Part shown: positions 44,460 to 55,389 of the stretch, piece by piece
How the letters are laid out: each line of letters opens with the position of its first letter
How positions within the stretch are numbered: position 1 is the first letter of the stretch
Assembly (NCBI GenBank): GCA_039654915.1
Contig: CM077599.1
Location: 11,720,501-11,784,500 of the forward strand
Reading direction: 5' to 3'
Origin: Aquilaria yunnanensis
Taxonomy: Eukaryota; Streptophyta; Magnoliopsida; Malvales; Thymelaeaceae
Length of the DNA stretch: 64,000 bases
The notes under the pieces: generated by a model
Databases searched by the model: none
Told to the model about the DNA's origin: nothing
What the model saw: the letters and a program-made list of their open reading frames with translations, nothing else
Translations under genes and position numbers: made by a program

Positions 44460-47010
44460 GAATCTGTTCGTAATCATAAACACATCAATCTATTAAATGA
44501 TATACGTACTCAAGTTTATGGTTTCACGTATGTGTGCTAATAACAGAAGTATGTTTCAATGTTTACGTACTCAAGTTTACAGTATTTTTAGATAGACATT
44601 TCATAATCTCAATCTAGTTGTTGTTATGATTTCCCTACGGTCATCATTATTGTTCGTTATTGTAGTCATTACTGTCATAGTTCTTAGTACTTAAATTCAT
44701 AATTTTTAAAGGATATTTTATTACATATAGGATTTACTAACTACAAAAGGTAATTAATAAAGAAAGTTAATGTTTACCTTAATGATGGTAACTGTCCTGA
44801 TTATTCCTTTACTCGTTGAGACTTTTAAGGTTACAGTTTGAGTGTTTATGATTTGAATTACGAGCTTATAATTAAGGTACAGGTTAAGTCTAGAGTTTTG
44901 ACAAGATGGGGATTATTTCGGTTCAGATTTATTGTATAGCGTTTATGGTAAAGTACAAATTAGTGTTAAGATTAGGGTCTAAGTTTATGTGTATTACAGT
45001 TTAAACTTAGGTATAAGGTTCATACTGCTACGATTATAGACTTATAGTTTAGGTTAGATTTTGTCGTATTTATGGTTTACAAGTTTAGGTATATTGTGTT
45101 GGGTTTAAGTGTAGATGTTTGGTCTAAGGTAAAGGTTAGGGTTAGGAAGAAGTTTGCGTTAAAGTCATGTTTCGTACAATTAGGCTACCTGGATTTCTTC
45201 GAATTTATTTGTTTTAATATTTTCTCTATTGGTCTCCAAATTCCTTTACGAGGTATTTTTTCTGCATTATTATGGGTACGTCTTCAGACTCACAGATGCA
45301 GGGAGCAACTGAAAAATGTGGGGACAAAAACTTAAAATCCTGGTAATATAAGAAATTTCTGAAAATTAAAAAAAGAAACTTTACTCTAAATGCGTAATTT
45401 AAACAAAATTCTAATAATTATTATAATTATTAGTATCCTTATTATTAGTATTATTATAATTGCAAATAATTATTAGTTTTATTTTAATTATTAGTATTAT
45501 TATTATTAGTATTATTATAATTATTATTATTTCTATTATTTGGAGGTAATATTATTATGAATATTATTTCAACTATCACTAACCAAAATTTTTTATTATT
45601 TTCTAACTTACTACTACCACAATCAACTAGTAATAATTATTATTATTACTATTATTATGTTTATATTATTGGGTACAAAAAATAATAATAATAAATTAGT
45701 ATTATTATTATCATTACTGCTTTGTTTGTTATTTTATCCATACAGAAATTATCCCATAATCTAATTTTATCCAAGATAATTACTATGAAGAAAAACATTT
45801 TAATGGCATCACTAAAATTACAATTAATCAAAAATTAATTAACGCAAAATAAATGGGAAAGACCGAACTAAATCACCAGAAAAATGTAGAATGAACAGTC
45901 ATAATACTAAAATTTTAAGTACAACATAAATAAATAAAAACATATTCTTTCCCAAAAAAAGAATTAATTTGGATAATTAAAAAAATTTAATAACTTACCT
46001 CAACCAACTTGCCATACTATTTGAAATTAAACTAAATAATTTCACAGATAAATATACAACCTAAATAATTTACTTCCAACCAAATTATTTATTATCCACA
46101 AAGTATACAAACTAATTTTACAGAAATATTAAATATACTACCTAATCAATTAACTTACAACTAATTTTTCACAATTTTTAATTAAACTCAATATTTTGAC
46201 ATATACATATATTACCCACACATTTTACTTAAAAGTAATTATTTTCTATTTTTAATTTAATCCCAAAATTCAGAAAAAACTAAGAAAATGTACATAAATG
46301 TTAAATTATAATGGGTCACCCAACTAGTTCAAATCCAACCATCAACAACAATACATCACCAATATTTCACAAATTTTACTACAAAATACCATGAAATAAT
46401 CGGAATATTACCTATTTTTTGAAAAATAAAAAAATTAAAAATATGTTCTAAACAAATAAAAATTTAAGTGATAGTAAATTTAAGTGTAGATTACTTACAT
46501 AGTAATTTTACACAACAATTAAATAAACTACCTAATCAATTTACTTACAACTTATTATTAACTATTTTAAATTAAACTAAATAATTTCACACATAAATAT
46601 ACAACCTAAATAATTTACTTCCAAAGTATTTATTTATTATATCTAAATATAGAAACTAATTTTACACAAATATTAAATATACCACCTAATCAATTAACTG
46701 ACAATAAATTTTTCACTATTTGTAATTAAACTCAATATTTTAACATATACATATATTACCCACACATTTTACTTAAAAGTAATTATTTTCTATTTTTTAT
46801 TTAATCCGAAAATTCAGAAAAAACAAATAAATTGCACATAAATGTTAAATTATAATGGGTCACCGAAATAGTTCACATCCAACCATCAACAACAATAAAT
46901 CACAAATATTTCACAAATTTTACTCCAAAATACAATGAAATAATCGGAATATTAACTAATTTTTGGAAAATAAAAAAATAAAAAATACGTTCTAAACAAA
47001 CATACCTCAA
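44460..47010. repeat. AT-rich 5' region of CACTA element 1 with a direct duplication
   Basis: ATT/TAA microsatellite-like stretches at 45410-45690. A direct duplication of about 545-bp period: 46015-46460 resembles 46560-47005 (shared CTAAATAATTTCACA, ACATATACATATATTACCCA and AATTATAATGGGTCACC). No coding region recognised; probably promoter and leader of the transposase gene. Confidence 0.7.
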
Positions 47011-47315
47011 ATCCGACTTCAGTTGCTTCAAATACCTCCAAATAGCTTCAAATCAGCTACAACAACGAAAATCAAAACCCATTATCAACAAACAACCGAT
47101 CCAAATTCGATAAAAAAAATTGAAAAAATATTCACACTAACCTACAGATCAACGAAATGAAGACCAGATCCACGTTTTACTAAGCTCAACAAAGCAATTT
47201 CACCCCTTACTTTTCAAACGAACGTGCTGTGTGTGCGTGTGGGAGGAATTCCTTCGAAGGAAACGCAGAGGCGAAGAACAGAAGAAGAAGAAGACGAGCT
47301 GCGTTTCGCGGCCCC

Positions 47316-47334
47316 GGGGGGGGGGGGGGGGGGG
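47316..47334. repeat. 19-nt G homopolymer
   Basis: Uninterrupted run of 19 G on the + strand after GGCCCC, inside CACTA element 1 near its transposase-upstream end. Confidence 0.85.
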
Positions 47335-47784
47335 TTAAAACAGAAAAATCAAAACGCACCGTATCGCTTAATAATTTTCCAACGGCTCAAGCCGTTGGTA
47401 AAGTTCACTAAAAAAAAAAAATTAACCAACAGTTTGCACGTTGGTAAATCACCCTTAAAAAAAAAAATATTTTACCAACTGCTGGGAAGTTGGAATTTTA
47501 CCAACGGTTTGTACGTTGGAAAAATTAAAAAAAAACTGTTAAATTTTTTTGAAACCCTCACCAATGCGTGCACGTTGGAAAATAAATACCAACGGTTCAA
47601 CGCGTTGGTAAATACCAACGGCTACGCCGTTGGTAAATCAGCAGTTGGAAAAACGTGATATTTTAGTAGTGTTGTGTCATTTCTCAAAATTTGAGAACTT
47701 ACCATATACAAAGTTTAAGTTGAGGGGCTGACTCGTACGGGCTAACAAAGTTGGAAAGATGCTGGTGTACTTAGGGCTAATTTA

Positions 47785-48713
47785 ATAACATGGAACTTCT
47801 ACAATTTCTTCCAACATATATGTCACAACTTCAATTACAAGTTGACAGGCTTCTATAAAAAAAGAAGTTGAGGGGCTTTGGCGGCAAAATACAAAATGTT
47901 TGTCATCTTAATTCACATCATGGAATTAAATACCGTGGTATATTGCTTATCACGGGTAAGCAGTACGCGATACAAATATTTTCATATTTTGTCATTTTTT
48001 TTGGTATGAAATATCACGGTATTTCGTATACAAGTAACTTTTTATGTACATTTTTTTTAAAAATTGTGGTATATCGCAAATATCGCGATGTATGTACCGT
48101 AGTATTCTTTTTTTGGAGGGGATATGAAATATTTTTTTGGTCATTTTAAATCAAAATATCATACATAAATATATAAAATAGTAAAATATAATCAATACAC
48201 ATATTTTAACATAAATATTTACTTTTACTTTTTAGTTACTTTTTCTTTTACTTTTGCTTTTTTTTTGTATTAGAAAATTTATTTTTATTATTAATGTGTT
48301 TTTTTTCTCTTGTATTAGTAAATTAGTTTTTTTTTTGCTGAATATATTTATTTTGCTTTATATATAATATTTTTTTTTATGTTTTTTGTATAAAAAATAT
48401 CTTCTATCATATTGATTTTATTTATATTTGATAAGTTATGATAAGAAAAATTAAAATACATATAAATATGTGTAAAAAAAATTTTATTTAATTTATTTCA
48501 TCTTAAAATAATATTTTACTACATGTATTTAATTGCGAAAATGATAACGATATATAGTGTGATATACTATACGGTATATCTTAAAAAATATAAGAAGCGG
48601 TATCGTTAGCGGTAACGGTATTTTACACATTAAAAAAAAATTAACATCTCTTATTTAAAAAAAAAAAAAAAGAAAAGAAATTAACGTTTCTTTGTGTTGC
48701 TGCACAACTTCAG
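47785..48713. other. FMO intron 3 sequence after the MULE
   Basis: AT-rich. Contains ATACCGTGGTATATTGC near 47930 and a roughly reversed counterpart GCGGTAACGGTATTTT near 48613-48628, perhaps a decayed TIR element of about 700 bp, not proven. No gene apart from the splice acceptor before 48714. Confidence 0.45.
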
Positions 48714-48984
48714 GGCCAAAAGTTCCGTGTCGGCTAATCGTGAGAACTCCCCATTGGATGTTTCCAAATAACTTCAACAAGGTTTGGGGATTCAATGTTG
48801 CAGCTTTAATCTTCAGCGGCTTCTCAGAGTTCACAGTTCATAAGCCCGGGGAATCGCTTGCCATCAGCATTTTGGCTACTCTACTCTCCCCTGTGGTAAT
48901 TTAACAGCCAACAACCATCACAGTAAAAAATGAAGCATATATGATCGTCGGTGGTACTCTGTCCATACCACCATACTTGTTACA

Positions 48985-49535
48985 TTTTCTTTTTTGAGCT
49001 GTCATAATTTTTTTTTTCAATATTTTCATATTTAGTAATGTTTTACTTTATTATAGTACCGTTCAAACTATCATTTTAATATTCATATTTTATAATTTTT
49101 TTATTTACATACAAAATGTTAAGTGTAAAAGTAAAACCATTATATAGTTTTTTTTTTCATTTTCTTAATATCAGCACCAAACCAAATGGAGCAACATTTG
49201 TGATACGGTAGCATCATATAGTAACAAAATATAGTTTGTCTTAGTACCCTATCCCAAAAATAATGATACTCCCTCCATTCTACTAATTTTGTTTTATTTG
49301 GTTTGGTGCAGAGATTAAGAAAGTACAAAAAGTTTGTGTGTTTTTTTTTTTTCATTTTTGCCCTCAATTTTTTGCACAAAAATTAAGAAAATTGAAAAAA
49401 CTAAATATTAAAATGATAGTTTGAAGGGTATATGGTGTATATGTTAATGTAAGTTACCAAATATGAAAATATTATAAAAATTTGGGATGGTTCAAAAAGA
49501 AAAAAATAGAGCAAGATTGGTGAGATAGAGAGTAT
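48985..49535. repeat. Two inverted Stowaway-like MITE remnants in FMO intron 4
   Basis: TA-CTCCCTCCATTCTACTAA at 49267 to GATAGAGAGTA-TA at about 49534 looks like a Stowaway/mariner-type MITE. Just upstream, 49160-49200 reads, in reverse complement, GCTCCATTTGGTTTGGTGC then TATTAAGAAA. This matches TTTTATTTGGTTTGGTGCAG then GATTAAGAAA of the first in opposite orientation. Boundaries are approximate. Confidence 0.55.
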
Positions 49536-50264
49536 ACTTTTTTTATTTTTCTTTCCATCTCAAATTAAATCAATGGTACTTAAGATGTATTTATAGAGTG
49601 GATAAATACACACGCACATGTATCCGGAGAAGAAGTTACGCACATCCATACACTTTGAAATAAGATGAACGCCATACCCCTTTTTGTTTCCTCTCTTGAT
49701 CTTTTGGAGAGGTATTAATTAATGCGTAACATTAAATTTTAATTATAGAGATGGCTGGTGGCGAATTATATTGAATGCTTCCTCAGGTGGAACATTCCTA
49801 TGAAGAAGCACCGCATGCTACCGAGGGAGGGGTTTTTCCACCATGTGTCCAGGCGCCAGATAGGGATGCTGCCTGAGAATTTCTACAGCAAAGTAGAAGA
49901 GGGAAGCATCCTGCTGCAGAGGGTTGAGGAAGATTTAAGGTTCTGTGAGGAAGGGCTAATTGTAGACAAAGAGATGGAGCCAGCGGATGTGGTCATTTTC
50001 GCCACCGGATATGAAGGTCATCGGAAGGGTAGCAAAATCTTCGAGTGCCCTGTCTTCCAATTGCATATGGCAGGATCACCGGATTCCATTCTTCCTCTCT
50101 ATAGGTAATTAATTAATGTTACCTAGCTAGCTAATTAATTAAGGTACGTAGCCTTAGTAATTAATAAGGCATATGTGAGCAACTTAACTAAATGAGAAAT
50201 TAAGAAACATACCATGCATGCATCATCGTGACGATCTAGCTAATCTGCACAAATGATATATATA

Positions 50265-50872
50265 CACTACAAGAAAACAAGGCATTTGAGACGGGAAAAA
50301 ATGTAGGGAAACCCTAGGAAATGGTCATTTCCTACAATTAAAATCGTCGGACAAAACTGTAGGAAAAAGTAGTGTCGGAAATAAAAACCGTCGGATAAAC
50401 GTAAAATGGTCCTACGCTTTTATGACGCCCGTGGTCTCCATTATATCCGACGGTTTTGAGATGCATTAATTCCTACAGTTTTCTGACAAAACTATTTCCT
50501 ACGGTTTTGTCACCCCTTTGTCCTACACTTTTATGACGCCCGTGGTCCCCATTATATCCGACGGTTTTGAGATGCATTAATTCCTACGCTTTTATGACGC
50601 CCGTGGTCCTCATTATTTAAGACGGTTTTGAGATGCATTAATTCCTACGGTTTTGTGACTTTAATATCTCCTACGTTTTTGTGACTTTAATATCTCCTAC
50701 AGTTTTCTGTCATTAATATATCTCCTACGATTTTGTGACAATTTAAAGATTTTAGTAAATTAATTTATATACAAAATAAAAACATATTATATTGCATTAT
50801 TTAATAATAATAATAAAACACAAATTATTATTATTATTGTTATTATTATTATTATTACTATTATTCTGTTAA

Positions 50873-50928
<56 letters not shown>

Positions 50929-50936
50929 TGTTAATA

Positions 50937-50976
<40 letters not shown>

Positions 50977-52280
50977 GTTATTATTATATAACAATTGATC
51001 AAAGTAATCAATAAAATTACTATACATAAAAGTAATCAAATTTTACAGGAAAAAGTTAATTACAAAGAACTGAAGGAGATCTAATATAAAATCAATGAGA
51101 TGCAATGCCGGGTTGATCATCGTCATCTCGCTGGCTACAATCGTCGGCAGAAGGCTGAGTGAAGGATCCGGTCCATAGGTCGTCTGAGAGCGCCGATGCA
51201 GGTATAATCCCCTGCTGGATCAACCTGTTAAACTTGGCGCTCATTGCAGCCTCGGTCTCTCGCTGAACCTGAGTGCGAACGTCTTCCTGTAGCCGCGTAA
51301 AATCACTCCATAGCTGGGTGTTCTCAGCCCTCAGCTGAGCAATCTCCTCCGAATCAGCACGTGGAGCCTAAAAAATTTTGTAAGTAGAAATTAGCAACGT
51401 AAAAGTGATAAAAATAATTAATAAAGTTAAATAGGAATGAAAAATACCCGATTTGGTCCAAATGTCTGGGGATCAGAGAGTCGGCGCGGAACACCCGGTA
51501 GTCGGCCCTTTCTTGGTGGGCCTCGTACCTCGCTCCAGACCTCTGCATCAAACTGCGGGCGGTCATCCGGATTCTGGTATTTTTGTTGAATCCGTTGGAC
51601 ATATTCATCCTACAAGAAAAAGAAATTAGAGTTAGTAAGACACATATTATATTTTTAAAACAATGTTTGTAGTGGTAAATGAACATTTATTACCTGCAGC
51701 TGCTGTGAAATCAGATCGATGGGCTGACCGGTCTTCTTCCGTCTATGAGTATGAGACCACCACTCATCAAATGATGGCTCAACTCCATCATTTGCTTTTG
51801 TCTGCACAATTTTAGATATCATTAAAAATTTAAGTAATTAATAAATCATACAAAATTTATAATGTATGGAATGCCCAAGTTGGTACCATACGATCCCAGT
51901 GCATATCTCCTGGGATTGAGCCCATCGTGTGCTTCGAAACAAGGCCTGAGCTATCCGCTATGTGCTTGGCATGGGAACCAACCTCCGATAGCTTCTTCCA
52001 TCGCTCCTGCTCCCACTGGTCACACAACTGATTCCACACCTGTTGACTGTAGCAAGGTGGAACATGTGGCCGCAGCAAATTGTAGTCAGGGTTGTCGAAG
52101 AAAGCAGGGATCTTCTGAATCGCGACGGACCTCCAATGATAGACGCGGTTCCGCACGGACTGCGAACAATAGTCGAAGACAATTCGGCGGATGGCGCCGA
52201 AGTCTCTAGGGTCCCATCTATAATAGTTCTGCAATTTCACAAAGAAGAAAAAAAATTATTAATTTTTCCATATACAAAGT
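50265..52280 (-). mobile_element. CACTA element 3, one end, interrupted by retrotransposon 2
   Basis: Starts CACTACAAGAAAACAAGGCA, the common CACTA terminus, followed by subterminal repeats of the type TCCTACGGTTTTGTGAC and CTACGCTTTTATGACGCCCG (50330-50740), different from those of elements 1 and 2. ATT arrays lie at 50818-50990. A minus-strand accessory gene follows. The element stops where retrotransposon 2 begins at 52281, so its other end should lie after that retrotransposon, outside the window. Confidence 0.82.
51092..52228 (-). CDS. CACTA accessory protein (transposase_24-like), 5'-truncated, four open exons
   Basis: Minus-strand exons 51887-52228, 51694-51801, 51448-51609 and 51092-51367 join in phase 0 with good GT-AG sites to give 295 residues without a stop. 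Motifs include NYYRWDPRDFGAIRRIVFDY, VRNRVYHWRSV, CDQWEQERWKKLSEVGSHAK, EPSFDEWWSHTHRRKKTGQP and VQRIQQKYQN, then a Glu/Gln-rich helix (AQLRAENTQLW) and a tail ending GIASH. The DEWW-H followed by a basic pair is typical of the plant Ptta/En/Spm transposase family. The first exon(s) would lie across the retrotransposon 2 insertion, so the gene is physically split although this part is undamaged. Confidence 0.78.
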
Positions 52281-53699
52281 TGTTGACACCCAATTTCGTC
52301 CGACCTTTTTTAAAAAAAAATAAAAAAAATTTAATTAAAAATTTTAAAAAATAATAATTAAAAAAAATTATTAATTAATTATTATACAAAGAGAAAATTA
52401 AATTAAATAGTTTTGGGGGAGGGGCATTTTGTTAAGTTAATATCTATGTGTGTATATCCAAAAAAATTAAAATTAAAAATTTTAAAAAAATTAATTATTA
52501 TTATTATTAATTAATTAATTATTATTATTACTGAATTTTTTTTTAATTAAGTTAATTAGTTTAAAATACATTTTTTTTATAAGGGTTTAGTTAAAAATGA
52601 TATATGTGTGTATATATGTATGTACGAAATACAAAAGAAAACTTCACAAAAAAATGAAAAAATTGAAAAGTTTGGAGTAAAAATGACAAAATTAAGAAGT
52701 TTTGGGAAAATTTGACAAAAACTGAAAGTTCCAGGAGTATTTGGTAATTTTTCACATCAATTTTGGGCCCAACTTGACAGAAAAAGATAAAATTGTCTCA
52801 ATCAGAAGTTTCAGGAACATCCCCAATGTCAAAGAGACGTAAAGGACTGAAACTGTCATTTTACCAAATTAAGAGATAAGTCTTTTTTTAATTAAATTTC
52901 AAATTTTTTTAATTAAGGGAATCCAAGGCCCCTTCCCCTATAAATAGGGGGTGAAATCTGCAAGGAAACCAACAAAAAAAATTAAGATTAGTGCCGTTTA
53001 AAAAAAAAAAAAAACTGTAGAAAAGTCCCTAGCCTCTGCCCCTTCACTAAAAAAAAAAAAAAGTCAACTTTCATCCCTAAACTTTTTTCGCCGTTAGCCT
53101 CTCTCGCGCCTGTCACCCTCCGTCGCTCTCCGTACCTCCCTCATTCGCTCCAGCCGCCGTCTCGCCGCTTCCGTCGCACGCCGACGCCGTCTCCCCCTCT
53201 CATCGCTTTTCGCCGAAATTCTCTCTCTCTTTCTCACCGTTGTTCTCCTCCCTCTTTCTTCCCCCTCCCCTTGCTGCCGACGCCGTCTCCCCCTCTTCGC
53301 CGCCGTCGTCATCTCTCCCAGAAGCTCCAGCCGCCGTTTCGCCACCTCCGTCGCTTGCCGGCGCTGCTCCTCCTTCTCCCCTCCGCTCTCTTCTCTTCTC
53401 TTCTTTCTTCTGTTCTTCTCCTCCGCCCACCCCCAGCTCGCTGCCGACGCCATCGCCGCCTCCAGACTTCCCCTTGCTCGCCGTCACCGTCGCCTCCCCT
53501 GCACGCCATCGCCGTCACTTTTATCTCCCGTCACCCAGGAAGTTTAAAATTTTACTCTTTAGGTAAAATTCTGTTTTAATCCTTCATCTTTTTATATTCT
53601 TTCATTCAAGTCACTAACCTTTTTATTTTGCAGAATTAACACTAACTTTTGTGTGATTTATTTATTTGTTCTTATTTTTTTTTCATGGAAGGTTATACC

Positions 53700-54300
53700 T
53701 ACTAATTTTTAGTGGATGACCAAAAAGTCCCACTTTTCTTTATTTATTTAATTTATGCACTTTTATTTCTTTTTATGGAAGGTTATACCTCCTACTTTTT
53801 TTTAAGTGGATGGCCAAAAAGCCCCACTTTTTTTATTTATTTAATTTCCTGCAATTATTTAATTTATGCACTTTTATTTTTTTTATGGAAGGTTATACCT
53901 CATACTTTTTTTAAGTGGATGGCCAAAAAGCCCCACTTTTCTTTATTTATTTAATTTCCTGCAATTATTTAATTTATGCACTTTTATTTTTTTTATGGAA
54001 GGTTATACCTTCTACTTTTTTTTATTGGATGGCCAAAAAGCCCCACTTTTCTTTATTTAATTTCTGTAATTATTTAATTTATGCATGTTTATTTTACATG
54101 GAAGGTTATACCTACTATTTTTTTTATTCTAAGTGGATGGCCAAAAAGCCCCACTTTTCTTTATTTATTTAATTTCCTGCAATTATTTAATTTATGCACT
54201 TTAGTTTTTTTATGGAAGGTTATACCTCCTACCTTATATTTTAAGTGGATGGTAAAAAGCCCCACTTTTTCTTCATTTATTTAATTTCCTGTAATTTACT
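53700..54300 (+). repeat. Tandem array (99-112 bp, six units) in LTR 2, each with a hairpin
   Basis: Each unit carries AAGTGGATGGCCAAAAAGCC-type sequence closing with CCACTT: arms AAGTGG/CCACTT and GGC/GCC around CAAAAA. Between hairpins lies TTATGGAAGGTTATACCT. Starts near 53711, 53813, 53912, 54023, 54131 and 54243. LTR 1 has a single copy of the hairpin at 22346-22371. Confidence 0.85.
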
Positions 54301-54848
54301 TTATGCCATTATGTGGATGATTAAACTTATTTCACTTATTTCACTTTTAGCCATAAAAGATAATAAATAAATAAAAAAAGAAGAATTTTTTTATGTGAAT
54401 CATTAACCTTATCTCACTTATTTTTAGTGATAATCAAGAATCCATTTTTACAACAAAGCCCCCATCCTTTATTATTTTGGAACACATATATTTTTTTAAA
54501 ACAATAAAAAGTTAACCTTTTATTCCTTTTATTAAAAATAAAAACTAAAAAAAAAATCATAACCAGACAATAAAAAAAATCAATTTTTAAGTATATATTT
54601 TTTAGAAAAAAATCTTTCATCAAACAAAAAAAAAAAAAAGAATAAGAAAGAAAAGAGTAAAAAGAAAAAGAAGAAAAAAAAAGAAGAAAATAAAAAAAAT
54701 AAGAAAATAAAATAAAAAATAAAAAAAAGAACAAAATAAATTTTTTTTAACAAAAAATAAAATTAGTTAACATTAAGGTTATTAAAAATCCAAAAGTTCA
54801 CAAAAATTTATGACAAATTAAGAATTAATTTTTTTTTTGAAGTTAAAA

Positions 54849-55044
54849 TCCATGTCCGGGTGATCCGATAGGATTCATGGCTTGGAGAAAACATAAATTT
54901 TTAAATGAATAAAATTAAGTATCAGAATAAAATCCATATTCTGATAATTCGGCAAAATTTATGATATGGATTATTAATTAATAATTAACTAAAATTTCGT
55001 TAAATTCCGTGACCGGGTGATTCGACAGAATCCATGGTTCGGAA
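54849..55044 (+). repeat. Hairpin series in LTR 2 (counterpart of 22930-23155)
   Basis: Units at 54849-54886 (GATCC-GATA-GGATT inside TCCATG...CATGG-TGGA), 54932-54972 (AATTC-GGCA-AAATT inside ATCCATAT...ATATGGAT) and 55005-55044 (GATTC-GACA-GAATC inside TTCCGTG...CATGG-CGGAA). Stem sequences differ from those in LTR 1, but pairing is kept. Confidence 0.72.
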
Positions 55045-55370
55045 ATATCAAGTTTGTTATAAAATTGCGCAAATTAATTATCAAGATTTTTTTTAAATCC
55101 ACATTAATTCATTAGTCCACATTTGGACGATTTCAGTTAAAATTTCTAGTTTTGAAAATTAATTGAATTTATTGAAATGCAAAGCAAAACAAAATTGAAT
55201 TCAACTAAGGTACCAATTTTTGGGCGCTATAACAAAGTTGTTTTAGCGTAACCGTACTCCCGAACCTTTGAACTCTCGCAGACCATTTTTAGGTATCCAA
55301 TTGACCTGAGCGAAAACCGATTGGTGGCGACTCCCGAAAACCCTCCAATACCCCGTACATTGCCACAGCT

Positions 55371-55389
55371 TGGCGACTCCGCTGGGGAC
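55371..55389 (+). other. Primer binding site of retrotransposon 2
   Basis: TGGCGACTCCGCTGGGGAC, identical to the site in element 1, 3 nt after the LTR end. Confidence 0.7.

Larger units (their letters stand above)
38031..47671 (-). mobile_element. CACTA (En/Spm) element 1, full length, 9.6 kb
   Basis: The ends CACTACTAAAATAACCG and (reverse complement of the right end) CACTACTAAAATATCACG form the TIR, with 3-bp target duplication TTG at 38028-38030 and 47672-47674. Subterminal regions at 38050-38560 and 47370-47660 are dense arrays of TTACCAACTGC / GCAGTTGGTAA units in both orientations, the presumed transposase-binding sites. Genes run on the minus strand: TNP2-type transposase (41023-44451) and an accessory protein (38915-40684). 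The transposase carries several breaks, so movement would need a helper. Confidence 0.92.
19971..47775. mobile_element. MULE copy 3, split by an LTR retrotransposon and a CACTA element
   Basis: The left end (19971 onward: GTGCATCAATAGCTCC, then GACTTAGTCCCTCAACT and CCTCAAATTTTGAGGAATGG) pairs with the reverse complement of 47672-47775 (GTACACCAGCATC, then GAGTCAGCCCCTCAACT and CTCAAATTTTGAGAAATG). A 9-bp duplication GCTAATTTA flanks both ends (19962-19970 and 47776-47784; the match may extend to 11 bp). Removing the two inserted elements and their target duplications leaves about 1.37 kb, the same size as MULE copies 1 and 2, and the TIRs use the same reiterated motif. The exact terminal bases are uncertain. 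Confidence 0.72.
14401..50104 (+). pseudogene. FMO1-like flavin-dependent monooxygenase gene, broken 5' part, exons spread over 36 kb
   Basis: Pieces in order: exon 1 14401-14508 with the FAD motif [10 protein letters not shown]; exon 2 about 14550-14797; exon 3 18475-18712 with the FMO signature FKGTVLHSQDY and the NADP-site region VTVVGSYKSAMD; exon 4 48714-48895 (RLIVRTPHW); exon 5 49749-50104 with VVIFATGYEG, ending at LPLYR. Exons 3-5 have canonical splice sites and phases that join without a break (GT donors at 18713, 48896 and 50105; AG acceptors before 18475, 48714 and 49749). The 5' part is damaged. Exon 1 runs into a fold-back with TGA at 14509. Exon 2 has a 1-nt deletion near 14645, a TGG-to-TGA stop (after HL, before GGTG) near 14717, and GA where the GT donor should be (14798). 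The last exon is not in the window. Family members N-hydroxylate substrates such as pipecolate. As it stands this copy cannot make a full enzyme. Confidence 0.85.
52281..55367 (+). repeat. 5' LTR of retrotransposon 2
   Basis: From TGTTGACACCC to CATTGCCACA, followed by the PBS at 55371. Probable TATA region CTATAAATAG near 52938-52947. A C/T-rich, GC-rich block at about 53090-53530 (many CCGCCG / CTCCTC) contrasts with the AT-rich rest and gives long open frames on both strands that I do not regard as genes. A hairpin-bearing tandem array (53700-54300) and a second hairpin series (54849-55044) follow. Confidence 0.88.

Noticed and set aside
47929..48630. Possible 700-bp TIR element in FMO intron 3
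   Set aside because: Inverted ATACCG-type ends are short and imperfect and no target duplication is clear; mentioned only as a possibility.
53094..53579. Overlapping Arg/Glu-rich and Pro/Ser-rich frames of 70-120 codons
   Set aside because: Product of the low-complexity CCG/CTC block in LTR 2; several frames are open at once.
53712..54284. Repeated hydrophobic frames (IYLISCNYLIYALLFF type)
   Set aside because: Translation of the AT-rich tandem array in LTR 2, not membrane proteins.
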